NCBI GenBank assembly: GCA_009695195.1
Contig: SIBJ01000009.1
Coordinates: forward strand, 1 to 64,000
Length of the DNA: 64,000 nt
Reading direction: 5' to 3'
Source: Pedosphaera sp.
GTDB taxonomy: Bacteria; Verrucomicrobiota; Verrucomicrobiia; Limisphaerales; JADLHS01
Both the position numbers and the translations under genes were made by a program. Below are positions 8,886 through 17,024 of this stretch, one piece after another (position 1 is the stretch's first letter; the number at the start of each line of letters is the position of its first letter). The notes beneath the pieces were generated by a model. The model ran no database searches. It was not told where the DNA came from and saw nothing but the letters and a program-made list of their open reading frames with translations.

Positions 8886-10313
8886 ATGAAACTGAATCAT
8901 TTTGTAAGCCTGAGCCTGGCGGCTGCGCTGACCGTGGGTGCGGCTTCGGCGCAGGAGACAAACGAGTTGGAATTGTTGCGCAAAGAAATCCGGGAACTCC
9001 GCGCGCGGACGCAGGCGCTGGAGCAAAAACTCGAGCGCATCGAGCAGAAACCGGCGGCGAATCTGCCCGCGCCGCCGAAAGAAATCGTTGCCGCCCCCGT
9101 GCCGGTGGCCAAATCCTGGTCGCCGACGGATCCGCTTCGCCTCGGCAAGGCCGGGACGTACGCCGACCTCGGTCTGGTGGCGACGTTTGCCGCTGGCGGC
9201 TCGACTGCGAACGACATCGCGGGCGGCACGCAGCTTGGCGGACACGATCCGAATCAGCGTGGCTTCACCGTGCAGGGCGTGGAGATGAATTTGCAAGGCG
9301 CGATAGACCCGTTCTTCCGCGGCAACGCGAACATTGCGTTCCTGTTGGATTCCCACGGCGAGACGGGAGTTGAACTCGAAGAGGCTTGGTTGGAAACCGT
9401 TTCCCTGCCGTGGAATTTACAGGTTCGCGCCGGACAAATCCTCACCGAGTTCGGTCGCATCAACACGCAGCATCCGCACTCGTGGGCGTTCGTGGACGTG
9501 CCGCTGATCAGTGGGCGGTTGTTCGGTGAGGACGGCCTGCGCAATCCGGGCGCGCGTTTCTCCTGGCTCGTGCCGACACCGTTTTACTCCGAGCTGTTTC
9601 TTTCCGTTCAAAACAGCGTGGGTGAAACCGCACACAGCTTTGTGGCTGACTCTTCCCCCATGACAAATGTATTTACGCTTCCAGGCGGAAGACCTTACGC
9701 AACGAACGTCGTCTCTCGCGGGGTAAGTTCGCTTGCCGACCTCTTGTTCACTCCTCGTTATCTGGCATCATTCGACCTAACCGACTCCCAGACTCTGGTC
9801 GCCGGCGTTTCTGCTGCTTTTGGTCCCAATCAAACAGTTGCCAAGGGTTGCGCGCAGATTTATGGGGCGGACTTCTACTGGAAATGGAAATCGCCAAATG
9901 CCCACGGCGGCTTTCCGTTTGTTTCCTTGCAGGCAGAAGCGATGCTGCGGCGCTATGACAGTGAATCCACGTTTGTTCACGCAAGTGGACGCCAATTCAC
10001 CTCCCGCGAAACGTACGAAGATTGGGGGATGTACTCGCAAATTGCTTGGGGCTTCAAGCCAGGTTGGGTCGCGGCTCTTCGCGGCGACTACGTCGCACCC
10101 GTCAACCGAAATTCAGAATTAACGATTCCAATTGTCGAGTTTGATCGCGCCACCCGCTGGCGCATTTCGCCGAACCTCACATGGTACCCGAGCGAGTTTT
10201 CCAAACTTCGGCTGCAATACAATTACGACAACCGCGACGGCTTCGGCGTGGATCATTCGGTGTGGTTGCAGTTTGAATTCCTGCTGGGCGCGCACGCGGC
10301 GCACAAGTTCTAA
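8886..10313 (+). CDS. Outer-membrane beta-barrel protein, possibly metal-related
   Basis: Predicted 475-residue protein with a cleavable signal peptide (LAAALTVGAASA). A short coiled coil follows (ELELLRKEIRELRARTQALE, about residues 28-47), then many alternating amphipathic strands ending in a C-terminal aromatic-rich barrel (VWLQFEFLLGAHAAHKF). The coiled coil may bind the cell wall or form a trimer, as in some porins. It lies directly before a zinc/manganese-binding protein gene, so it may let metal through the outer membrane. The family assignment is only by architecture. ATG 8886 follows GGAAGAG. Confidence 0.7.
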   Translation: MKLNHFVSLSLAAALTVGAASAQETNELELLRKEIRELRARTQALEQKLERIEQKPAANLPAPPKEIVAAPVPVAKSWSPTDPLRLGKAGTYADLGLVATFAAGGSTANDIAGGTQLGGHDPNQRGFTVQGVEMNLQGAIDPFFRGNANIAFLLDSHGETGVELEEAWLETVSLPWNLQVRAGQILTEFGRINTQHPHSWAFVDVPLISGRLFGEDGLRNPGARFSWLVPTPFYSELFLSVQNSVGETAHSFVADSSPMTNVFTLPGGRPYATNVVSRGVSSLADLLFTPRYLASFDLTDSQTLVAGVSAAFGPNQTVAKGCAQIYGADFYWKWKSPNAHGGFPFVSLQAEAMLRRYDSESTFVHASGRQFTSRETYEDWGMYSQIAWGFKPGWVAALRGDYVAPVNRNSELTIPIVEFDRATRWRISPNLTWYPSEFSKLRLQYNYDNRDGFGVDHSVWLQFEFLLGAHAAHKF

Positions 10314-10341
10314 CCACGAATGTACACGAATGGACACGAAG
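10314..10341. repeat. CACGAATG-type dispersed repeat
   Basis: TAACCACGAATGTACACGAA and the following TGGACACGAAG are imperfect tandem copies of an octamer-like unit. The same family appears, on both arms of an inverted pair, in the nuoH-nuoJ spacer. This copy abuts the start of the znuA-like gene and supplies its stop/start spacer. Confidence 0.6.
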
Positions 10342-11349
10342 ATGAATACAAGGTTTCAAAAACTGTTTTTCCAACGCAGAGACGCAGAGGCCGCGGAGAA
10401 ACGCAGAGTTTCTTTTTCATCTCTGCGTGCCTCTGCGGTCTTTGCGCCTCTGCGTTTCATCGGCTGCGCGCTGTTAATCTCGGCGACGGCGCACGCAAAA
10501 CTCAACGTCGTCGTTACCACGCCGGACCTCGCGGCGATTGCTAAGGAAGTCGGCGGCGAACTTGTGGACATCACCACGCTTGCGCGACCGACGGAAGATC
10601 CGCATTTCATAGATCCTCGACCGAGTTTTATAGTGAAACTCAATAAAGCCGACGTCTTAATTGAAGGTGGAGCGGAATTGGAAATTGGGTGGTTACCGAA
10701 ATTGATTGAAGGCACGCGTAATCCCAAGATTCAATCCGGTCAGCCCGGACGCATACTCGCCAACGAAGGCATTGCGATGAAGGAAGTGCCAACGGCGCTG
10801 GATCGTGCGAAGGGAGATTTGCACGCGGCGGGTAATCCGCACTTCATGATGGATCCCGCGAATGCCCGGCTCGTCGCGCAACATCTCGCCGACGCGTTCG
10901 GCAAGTTGGACGCGAAGTCAGCCGGCATTTTCAGCGCGAACCTCAAGAAATTCACCGACGCACTCGACGTGAAGTCGGCGGAGTGGAAAAAAACTCTCGC
11001 GCCTTTCAAGGGGCGCGAGGTGGTGGCGTATCACAACTCGTGGCTCTACTTCGCGGAACGGTTCGGCTTGAAGATCGAATTGTTTCTCGAACCCAAGCCG
11101 GGCATTCCGCCGTCGCCCGCGCACCTGGCGGAGGTGATTGGAAAGATGAAGGAGATGAACGCGCGCGTGGTCATTGTGGATCCCTACCTGAATCGCAAGA
11201 TCGCGGAAACCGTGGCGCGCGGCACGGGCGCGGCGGTCGTGGATGTGGCGCAATTCCCCGGCGGCGTGAAGGGAACGGAGGGCGGCTACATCGCGCTGAT
11301 GGATTATCTCGTGAACACGCTGGCGAAGGCGCTGGGAGAAAAGAAGTGA
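10342..11349 (+). CDS. znuA: Zn/Mn ABC transporter substrate-binding protein (ZnuA/TroA family)
   Basis: Predicted 335-residue periplasmic metal-binding protein delivering Zn2+ or Mn2+ to an ABC importer. Ligand candidates follow the cluster A-I pattern: His in TEDPHFIDPR, His in GNPHFMMDP, His in VAYHNSWLYF, and Asp in VIVDPYLNRK. The usual His-rich loop of ZnuA is missing, so metal choice is open. The signal peptide has an unusually long basic n-region; residues 11-39 are encoded by an inverted-repeat element, and the true hydrophobic core follows (CALLISATAHA). ATG 10342 is chosen; ATG 10330 is possible. The permease gene lies 187 bp downstream. Confidence 0.88.
   Translation: MNTRFQKLFFQRRDAEAAEKRRVSFSSLRASAVFAPLRFIGCALLISATAHAKLNVVVTTPDLAAIAKEVGGELVDITTLARPTEDPHFIDPRPSFIVKLNKADVLIEGGAELEIGWLPKLIEGTRNPKIQSGQPGRILANEGIAMKEVPTALDRAKGDLHAAGNPHFMMDPANARLVAQHLADAFGKLDAKSAGIFSANLKKFTDALDVKSAEWKKTLAPFKGREVVAYHNSWLYFAERFGLKIELFLEPKPGIPPSPAHLAEVIGKMKEMNARVVIVDPYLNRKIAETVARGTGAAVVDVAQFPGGVKGTEGGYIALMDYLVNTLAKALGEKK
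10373..10457. repeat. CGCAGAG inverted repeat read as signal-peptide sequence
   Basis: AACGCAGAGACGCAGAGG at 10373 pairs imperfectly with CCTCTGCGGTCTTTGCGCC and CTCTGCGTTT ending at 10457. This is a common non-coding dispersed repeat type, here translated within the znuA-like n-region. Confidence 0.7.
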
Positions 11350-11356
11350 GATGAAT

Positions 11357-11517
11357 GCTCGCCCTCACCCTAACCCTCTCTCCCGGGGAGAGGGAACAGC
11401 ATTCGGGAATTCTTCGATTGGCCTGAGCGCGTCCTGCAAACTCAGTCTCAGGATTTCTCTGAAGGCTGCCGACGATTCTCCCTCTCCCCGGGGGAGAGGG
11501 CCGGGGTGAGGGCGAGC
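11357..11517. repeat. CCCTCACCC/GGGTGAGGG dispersed palindromic repeat, copy 1
   Basis: A 161-bp element bounded by a perfect 14-bp inverted repeat (GCTCGCCCTCACCC and its complement). Inside each end is a second palindrome built on CCCTCTCCCCGGGG. It fills the spacer between the znuA-like and permease genes. Copies occur at 21005-21165, and partial copies within nuoM and metH. Confidence 0.85.
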
Positions 11518-11536
11518 GTCACAACCAAATGAATCC

Positions 11537-12373
11537 ATGACCGAAATCCTCTCCGTTATGAAATGGCCGCTGGTGGCGTGCCTGATTTTGCCGCCGCTGC
11601 TGGTTTACTTCGGTCTGCACATCATCCGCCGCGAGGTCATTTTCGTTGACCTTGCGCTCGCGCAGGTGGCCACCCTCGGCGCGTGCGTGGCGATCCTGTT
11701 TCATTTCGACCCCCACGACTGGCAGAGCTACGCGTTCTCGATCGTGTTCACGCTCATCGGCGCGGCGATCTTCACGCTCACTCGGATGAAGGAGCATCAT
11801 CAAGTTCCGCAGGAGGCGTTGATCGGCATCGTCTATGTCGTCGCGGCGGCGGGTGGAATTCTGCTGCTCAACAACAGTCCGCACGGCAACGAGGAGCTCA
11901 AACAGACCCTCGTCGGCGAACTGCTCTATCTGCAAACACCGGAGCAGGTGCTCCTGCCCTTTGCGCTCTTCGTGGTGATTGGCATTGTGCATTTCATCTT
12001 CCGGAAAAAATTCCTCGCCATCTCGTTCGAGCCGGCGCGCGCCGAGGCGGAAAAACTTTCCATTCGCGGCTGGGATTTTCTTTTTTACGCGCTGTTCGGC
12101 ATCGTCGTGACGACGTTCGTTCACATCGGCGGCGTGCTGCTTGTCTTCTCGTATCTAATCATCCCGGCGGTGTGCGCCAATTTCCTCGCCCGGAAGCTCG
12201 CTTCGTTGCTGGCGATTGGCTGCGCGATCTCGACGCTGGGCAGCGTGGCGGGAATCTATTGTTCCGGCGCTTTCAACTGGCCCGTCGGCGCGGCGATTGT
12301 CTGCGTGCTGGGCGCGGTGCTGCTGGGCACGGCCATCGTCGCGAGCCTCAAAAAACGCGGCGTTAGCGCCTGA
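11537..12373 (+). CDS. znuB: Metal ABC transporter permease (ZnuB family)
   Basis: Predicted 278-residue inner-membrane permease of the ABC-3 family with about eight membrane helices. The family features are FVDLALAQVATLGA near residue 35 and the coupling region of the type GIVYVVAAAGGILLLNN near 95. It should form the channel for metal brought by the neighbouring binding protein. The ATPase (ZnuC) is not next to it, which is unusual for this system, so it is probably encoded elsewhere. An additional repeat element lies just upstream. Confidence 0.9.
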   Translation: MTEILSVMKWPLVACLILPPLLVYFGLHIIRREVIFVDLALAQVATLGACVAILFHFDPHDWQSYAFSIVFTLIGAAIFTLTRMKEHHQVPQEALIGIVYVVAAAGGILLLNNSPHGNEELKQTLVGELLYLQTPEQVLLPFALFVVIGIVHFIFRKKFLAISFEPARAEAEKLSIRGWDFLFYALFGIVVTTFVHIGGVLLVFSYLIIPAVCANFLARKLASLLAIGCAISTLGSVAGIYCSGAFNWPVGAAIVCVLGAVLLGTAIVASLKKRGVSA

Positions 12374-12584
12374 TTTCATGCGCACTTGGCGCGGGCTTTG
12401 GCGAAGCGGGCCGCGGTCGGGCTAACGATGTCCATAAACGGAGTTGAAGACTGCTCTCCAAGGCAAAAAACTCGAAAAACTTCTTGTGAAACTTTTCACG
12501 TCACGGCATTGTCTGCGGGCTTCCGGCGAAAACCCGGTTTAAAAAACCGATGGAATATGTGTCGCCGGAGCGATCCAAAACGTG

Positions 12585-13523
12585 ATGTCTCTGAAGAAGA
12601 CTATTTTGACAGCAGCAGTGTTGCTCGGCTTTGCGGCGTTTCTCAACGCGGCGGAGCCGGGGCATGAAGCCGCGGTCGATGGTGCTGCGCCTCACGCGGG
12701 CCACGTCGGACCGCCCGTGTCGCCGGAAGCGCCGACGCTCTTTCACATCGGGCCGCTGCCGGTGACGAACTCGATTGTTTACACTTGGATCATCGGCGCT
12801 GTGATTCTCTTCGTGATTCGCGCGGGAACGAAGAAGATGAAGGAAACTCCGTCGGGCGTGCAAAACGTCGTCGAAGCCGCCGTCGAAGGACTGGAGGAAC
12901 TGACGAAAGGTTTGCTCGAACCGAAAGTCGCTCACTGGGTTTTCCCGCTGGCGGCAACATTCTTCCTGTTCATCGTGGTTTCAAACCTGATGGGTTTGCT
13001 GCCCGGCGTCGGCAGCATCGGCTGGGGTCACGCGAGCGGTGCGCCGTTCGGAATCGAGCATGCGGACACGCCTTTGTTCCGTCCGCCCACTGCCGACGCG
13101 AACATGACCGTCGCGATGGCCGCGATATTTTTCGTGATGAGCACCATCTGGGCGCTCAAATACAACGGCCCGGTCGGGCTCCTCAAACACATCTTCGGCG
13201 TGAAGGGCGGCATGACGGGCTGGATCGTGATTCCGCTCTCGCTGATTTTCATTTTCATCGGCTGCATTGAAGTCATCTCCATCATGATCCGCCCGGTCGC
13301 GCTGGCGATGCGTCTCTATGGAAACATTTACGGTGGCGAAAGCGTGTTGACGCTCATGCTGACCAATTCGCCGCTCGGCCTAGCGGCGCTGCCGTTTTAC
13401 TTTTTGGAATTGCTCGTCGCGGTCGTGCAGGCGCTGGTGTTCACGTTGTTGAGCATCGCGTTCATCGGCACGCTTTGTTCGCACACGGAAGAAGAGCACG
13501 CGGGCGCGAAGCACGCGCATTGA
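12585..13523 (+). CDS. atpB: ATP synthase F0 subunit a
   Basis: Predicted 312-residue membrane subunit forming the half channels for proton flow. The N-terminus looks like a signal peptide (LLGFAAFLNAA), followed by a His/Pro-rich extracytoplasmic stretch. Such an extension is longer than in E. coli. The essential arginine lies in the conserved helix RPVALAMRLYGNIYGGE (about 232-248). GTG 12582 is an alternative start, three bases upstream. It is the first gene of the atp operon; no atpI is seen before it. The C-terminus is His-rich (EEHAGAKHAH). Confidence 0.95.
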   Translation: MSLKKTILTAAVLLGFAAFLNAAEPGHEAAVDGAAPHAGHVGPPVSPEAPTLFHIGPLPVTNSIVYTWIIGAVILFVIRAGTKKMKETPSGVQNVVEAAVEGLEELTKGLLEPKVAHWVFPLAATFFLFIVVSNLMGLLPGVGSIGWGHASGAPFGIEHADTPLFRPPTADANMTVAMAAIFFVMSTIWALKYNGPVGLLKHIFGVKGGMTGWIVIPLSLIFIFIGCIEVISIMIRPVALAMRLYGNIYGGESVLTLMLTNSPLGLAALPFYFLELLVAVVQALVFTLLSIAFIGTLCSHTEEEHAGAKHAH

Positions 13524-13592
13524 ATTTGCAATCGAGACCGTGCTGCGCGCGGGCGATTGCAGTAACACAAAAACACAAACGAAAGAAAAACT

Positions 13593-13817
13593 ATGATGCT
13601 CGCACAAGCAGCCGTCGAAGGATTACACGGCAACGTCGCAATCGGTCTCGTCGGTTTAGGCGCGGCCGTCGGGGTCGGTCTCGCCGCCTCGAAAGCCGCC
13701 GAAGCCATTGGCCGCAATCCCGGCGCGTTCGGCAAAGTCTTCACCACCGCGCTGATCGGCATGGCGCTGGCCGAAGGTCTGGCCATTCTCGCGTTCTTCG
13801 TCGTCGCCAAGGCTTAA
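13593..13817 (+). CDS. atpE: ATP synthase F0 subunit c
   Basis: Predicted 74-residue hairpin of two membrane helices joined by the polar loop GRNPGA; the c-ring carries ions through the membrane. The ion-binding glutamate lies in helix 2 (GMALAEGLAI). Helix 1 lacks the glutamine, and the residue after the glutamate is Gly rather than Ser/Thr, so the sodium-binding pattern is missing and proton use is inferred. AAAGAAAA precedes the ATG. A second ATG follows immediately and could also serve. Confidence 0.96.
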   Translation: MMLAQAAVEGLHGNVAIGLVGLGAAVGVGLAASKAAEAIGRNPGAFGKVFTTALIGMALAEGLAILAFFVVAKA

Positions 13818-13837
13818 CGCCGTAACGCTTCCCGTTT

Positions 13838-14341
13838 ATGGGAGAAACCTTACAGCAACTCGGAATTCAATGGCCGAAGTTGATCGCGCAAGTGGTCAAC
13901 TTCGCCATTGTCCTTTTCATTCTCTGGAAGTTCGCCTACCAGCCCGTGCTCAACATGCTGGCGCAACGCCGCGAGAAAATCGCCGAGGGCATGGCCAACG
14001 CGGACAAGATTAAAGCCGAGCTTGCCGCGACGGAAGCGAATCGCCGCTCCATTCTCGACAAGGCCAACGTGGACGCGACCAAGTTCATCGAGGAAGCCCG
14101 GGTCGCCGCCGCGAAGGTTTTGGAGCAGGAAACGCAGAAGGCCATCGCCACCGCCAACGACATCATCACGAAGGCGCGGCAGGCTAACGAGGCGGAACTC
14201 GCGCGAATGAAAACCGAGTTGCGCCGCGAAGTCGGACGGCTCGTGGTTTCCACGACGTCGAAAGTCACGGGCAAGGTACTCACGGCGGACGATCAGAACC
14301 GTCTGGCGGAAGAAACGAGCCGGCAGTTGGCGAGCAATTGA
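13838..14341 (+). CDS. atpF: ATP synthase F0 subunit b
   Basis: Predicted 167-residue peripheral stalk subunit. One N-terminal membrane helix (LIAQVVNFAIVLFILWKFAY) is followed by a long charged helix that forms a coiled-coil dimer and binds the delta subunit. Length is usual for the family. The gene lies 20 bases after atpE and 22 before atpH, consistent with one transcript. Confidence 0.95.
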   Translation: MGETLQQLGIQWPKLIAQVVNFAIVLFILWKFAYQPVLNMLAQRREKIAEGMANADKIKAELAATEANRRSILDKANVDATKFIEEARVAAAKVLEQETQKAIATANDIITKARQANEAELARMKTELRREVGRLVVSTTSKVTGKVLTADDQNRLAEETSRQLASN

Positions 14342-14363
14342 TATTGATCCAGCCGAACGCGGA

Positions 14364-14756
14364 ATGAAAATCTCCAAACAAGCCCGGCGCGACGCGAAGC
14401 AATTGTTCAACCATTGCCGGGTCGCGGGCCTCGTGGACGAGAACCGCGTGCGCCAGACCGTCGGGGCGGTGGTCGCGCGCAAGCCGCGCGGTTATGTGGG
14501 AATCCTTTCGCACTTCCACCGGTTGTTGAAACTCGACATCGAGCGGCGCTCGGCCCGCGTGGAGAGCGCGGTGGCCGCCACGGACGCGCTGAAGTCGTCG
14601 GTGACGGCGAGTCTGGCGAAGCGTTACGGCGCGGGCCTGACCGTGACGTTCGGGACGAACCCGGAATTGATCGGCGGCCTGCGGGTGAAAGTGGGCAGCG
14701 ATGTTTACGACGGTAGTGTGCGCGGACGATTGGCCGCGTTGGAAGAGAGTTTTTGA
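14364..14756 (+). CDS. atpH: ATP synthase F1 subunit delta (short)
   Basis: Predicted 130-residue protein linking the peripheral stalk to F1. The C-terminal signature is clear: GGLRVKVGSDVYDGSVRGRL. At 130 residues it is about 45 shorter than E. coli delta; the N-terminal bundle that binds alpha looks reduced. ATG 14364 is the only reasonable start after atpF. Its 3' end is followed by a palindromic repeat before atpA. Confidence 0.9.
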   Translation: MKISKQARRDAKQLFNHCRVAGLVDENRVRQTVGAVVARKPRGYVGILSHFHRLLKLDIERRSARVESAVAATDALKSSVTASLAKRYGAGLTVTFGTNPELIGGLRVKVGSDVYDGSVRGRLAALEESF

Positions 14757-14763
14757 GTGAACG

Positions 14764-14831
14764 GTAGCGGCGCCTCGGTAGAGCGCCGCTGAAAAAAACA
14801 GGTTTGCGGCGCTCTGCCGAGACGCCGCTAC
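14764..14831. repeat. GTAGCGGCG palindromic repeat between atpH and atpA
   Basis: Two 26-bp arms (14764-14789 and 14806-14831) are complementary with two mismatches and a 16-nt A-rich loop. The element fills most of the 87-bp spacer. It could act as a hairpin in the atp message, possibly adjusting stoichiometry, but no T-tract follows. Confidence 0.85.
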
Positions 14832-14843
14832 GAAGAAAATTTT

Positions 14844-16376
14844 ATGAGCAACCTATTGCAAGAAATTGAAGCGCAGATCGCCGGCGTGAAGACGCAGGTG
14901 AACCGGCAAAACGTCGGCGTCGTCCGCGAATGTTCCGACGGCGTCGCCAAGATCGAGGGCCTGACCGATGCGATGGCCAACGAGATGTTGGACTTTGGCA
15001 ACGGCGTCATCGGCCTCGCGCTCAACCTCGAAGAAACTGAAGTCGGCGCCATCATCCTCGGCGATTACCTCGGCGTGCATGAAGGCTCGGAGGTCAAGAC
15101 CACGGGCAAGCTGCTTTCCGTGCCGGTGGGCAAAGGCCTGCTCGGTCGCGTGGTGGATTGTCTCGGCCGCCCGGTGGACGGCAAGGGCCCGATCAAGCAG
15201 GACGCGTTTTATCCCGTCGAGAAAATTGCGCCCGGCATCATCAAGCGCAAATCCGTCAGCCAACCGGTGCAGACCGGCATCATGGCGATTGACGCGATGA
15301 TTCCAATTGGCCGCGGCCAGCGCGAACTTATCATCGGCGACCGTTCCACGGGCAAGACCACGATTGGCGTGGACACGATGATCAATCAGGCGCGCATCAA
15401 CAAAGTTGGTCGAGCGTCCGGCGACAAGAGCTTCCGCCCGATGCACAACATTTACGTCGCCATCGGCCAGAAGCAGTCGAACGTCGCGCGCGTCATTGCT
15501 GAACTGGAAAAAGCCGGCGCGCTCGAAGACACGATTGTGGTCGCCGCTTCGGCGTCAGACTCCGCCGCGAATCAATATCTCGCGCCGTTCGCGGGAGCGG
15601 CGATGGGCGAATGGTTCATGGATAACGGCATGGATGCGCTGATCATTTACGACGATCTCTCGAAGCAAGCCGTGGCGTATCGCCAGGTTTCGCTGGTGCT
15701 GAAGCGCCCGTCCGGTCGCGAAGCGTATCCCGGCGACGTGTTCTATCTTCACAGCCGCTTGCTCGAACGCTCGGCGCGCGTCGGTGAAAAATACGGCAAC
15801 GGTTCGCTCACCGCGCTGCCGATCATCGAGACGCAGGCGGGCGACGTTTCGGCCTACATTCCTACGAACGTGATTTCGATCACGGACGGGCAAATTTATC
15901 TGGAGACAGATTTGTTTTACCAAGGCGTTCGCCCCGCCGTATCCGTCGGTCTTTCTGTCAGCCGCGTCGGTTCCGCCGCGCAGATCAAGGCGATGAAACA
16001 GGTCGCCGGTCGTATCAAAGGCGACCTCGCGCAATATCGCGAGCTGGCGGCGTTCGCGCAGTTCGGCTCGGACCTCGACGCGAAGACGCAGGGCATCCTC
16101 GAACGCGGCAAGCGCGTGGTGGAAGTTTTCAAGCAGCCGCAATTTAATCCGACGCCCGTTGAAATCCAGGCCAGCGTGTTGTGGGCGGTGCAGAACAATT
16201 TCATTGACGACGTGGCGGTGGAGAAGGTGAAGGATTTTCAGAACAAGCTCACGGACTTCCTCCAGACGCGCAAAGGCGATCTGCTCGCGAAAATCCGCGC
16301 CGAGAAGGCGTTCAGCGACGCGCTCGCCGCCGAGTTGAAAGCGGCGGTCACGGAGTTCAAGCAGACTTATCGGTGA
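14844..16376 (+). CDS. atpA: ATP synthase F1 subunit alpha
   Basis: Predicted 510-residue non-catalytic nucleotide-binding subunit of the F1 head. The Walker A motif is GDRSTGKTT (about 170-178). Other family features include the SVSQPVQTG switch region and the arginine-finger region ([15 protein letters not shown]). It is full length. AGAAAATTTT precedes the ATG, after the palindromic repeat. Downstream an ORF6N gene separates it from atpG. Confidence 0.97.
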   Translation: MSNLLQEIEAQIAGVKTQVNRQNVGVVRECSDGVAKIEGLTDAMANEMLDFGNGVIGLALNLEETEVGAIILGDYLGVHEGSEVKTTGKLLSVPVGKGLLGRVVDCLGRPVDGKGPIKQDAFYPVEKIAPGIIKRKSVSQPVQTGIMAIDAMIPIGRGQRELIIGDRSTGKTTIGVDTMINQARINKVGRASGDKSFRPMHNIYVAIGQKQSNVARVIAELEKAGALEDTIVVAASASDSAANQYLAPFAGAAMGEWFMDNGMDALIIYDDLSKQAVAYRQVSLVLKRPSGREAYPGDVFYLHSRLLERSARVGEKYGNGSLTALPIIETQAGDVSAYIPTNVISITDGQIYLETDLFYQGVRPAVSVGLSVSRVGSAAQIKAMKQVAGRIKGDLAQYRELAAFAQFGSDLDAKTQGILERGKRVVEVFKQPQFNPTPVEIQASVLWAVQNNFIDDVAVEKVKDFQNKLTDFLQTRKGDLLAKIRAEKAFSDALAAELKAAVTEFKQTYR

Positions 16377-16392
16377 GATGTTGTGGATGAGA

Positions 16393-16425
16393 AAACTTGA
16401 AGTCACAAATTGTGACTTCAAGTTT
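16393..16425. promoter_or_regulatory. 33-bp perfect palindrome upstream of ORF6N gene
   Basis: AAACTTGAAGTCACAA, a single central A, and the exact reverse complement of the arm. The core TCACAAATTGTGA closely matches a second palindrome within the gene (TCACAGATTGTGA). This suggests a binding site of the ORF6N protein itself, or an autoregulatory or homing site. A hairpin in the atp message is also possible. Confidence 0.6.
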
Positions 16426-16450
16426 GCAAAGCGACAAATGACAGATGTTT

Positions 16451-17020
16451 ATGGCAAGTGAACCAACATACGCTCCGATCCGCCGGATTGAGGATTTGAT
16501 TTTCCTCGTTCGCGGCCAGCGCGTCATGTTGGATTCCGACTTGGCAAAAATCTATGGCGTTACGACCGGACAACTCAATCAGGCCGTCAAGAGAAATGCC
16601 GGACGGTTTGAAGCGGGTTTTGCATTTCAGCTTACCGGACAGGAGTTTACGGCTTTGATATCACAGATTGTGATATCAAAGATCGGCCGTGGCGGACGCA
16701 CCAAATTGCCTTGGGTTTTTACTGAACATGGCGCGCTGATGCTCGGGAATGTTTTGAACAGCAAGATTGCCGTGGACGCAAGTGTTCGCGTTGTTAAAGT
16801 TTTCATTTCCATGCGCGAGCAACTCGCGGCGCACAAGGAACTCGCCGGGAAGCTGGCAGAACTGGAAGGCCGCATTACTGGCCACGACGAGGCGCTTCAG
16901 AATTTGTTCGAGGCGATCCGGCAATTGATCGAGCCGCCTTTGCCGCCGAACCGCAAGCAGATTGGTTTCATGCGCGAAACCTCCCCGCCGTATCGGGTGA
17001 AGCCGCGTTCCCGAAGATAA
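16451..17020 (+). CDS. ORF6N-domain protein within the atp operon
   Basis: Predicted 189-residue protein. The ORF6N domain covers about residues 12-105, with landmarks LIFLVRGQRVMLDSDLAKIY, LNQAVKRNAGRF and LPWVFTEHGALML. Such domains come from phages and plasmids, relate to KilA-N and are presumed to bind DNA. A helical tail follows (EQLAAHKELAGKLAELEGRI). It is not an ATP synthase part. Its stop lies four bases before atpG, so atpG translation may depend on it. ATG 16445 is an alternative start. Its base and codon use is less GC-rich than the flanking atp genes, suggesting acquisition. Confidence 0.85.
   Translation: MASEPTYAPIRRIEDLIFLVRGQRVMLDSDLAKIYGVTTGQLNQAVKRNAGRFEAGFAFQLTGQEFTALISQIVISKIGRGGRTKLPWVFTEHGALMLGNVLNSKIAVDASVRVVKVFISMREQLAAHKELAGKLAELEGRITGHDEALQNLFEAIRQLIEPPLPPNRKQIGFMRETSPPYRVKPRSRR
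16653..16681. repeat. Palindrome inside the ORF6N gene
   Basis: CTTTGATATCACA (16653-16665) and TGTGATATCAAAG (16669-16681) are perfect complements with a 3-nt centre. It encodes LISQIVISK. The core resembles the palindrome upstream of the gene. Confidence 0.7.
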
Positions 17021-17024
17021 TTTC

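Noticed and set aside
12374-12584. Promoter of the atp operon
   Set aside because: Several TTGT-like and AT-rich bits exist, but no pair has good boxes at 16-18 bp; I could not support a specific site.
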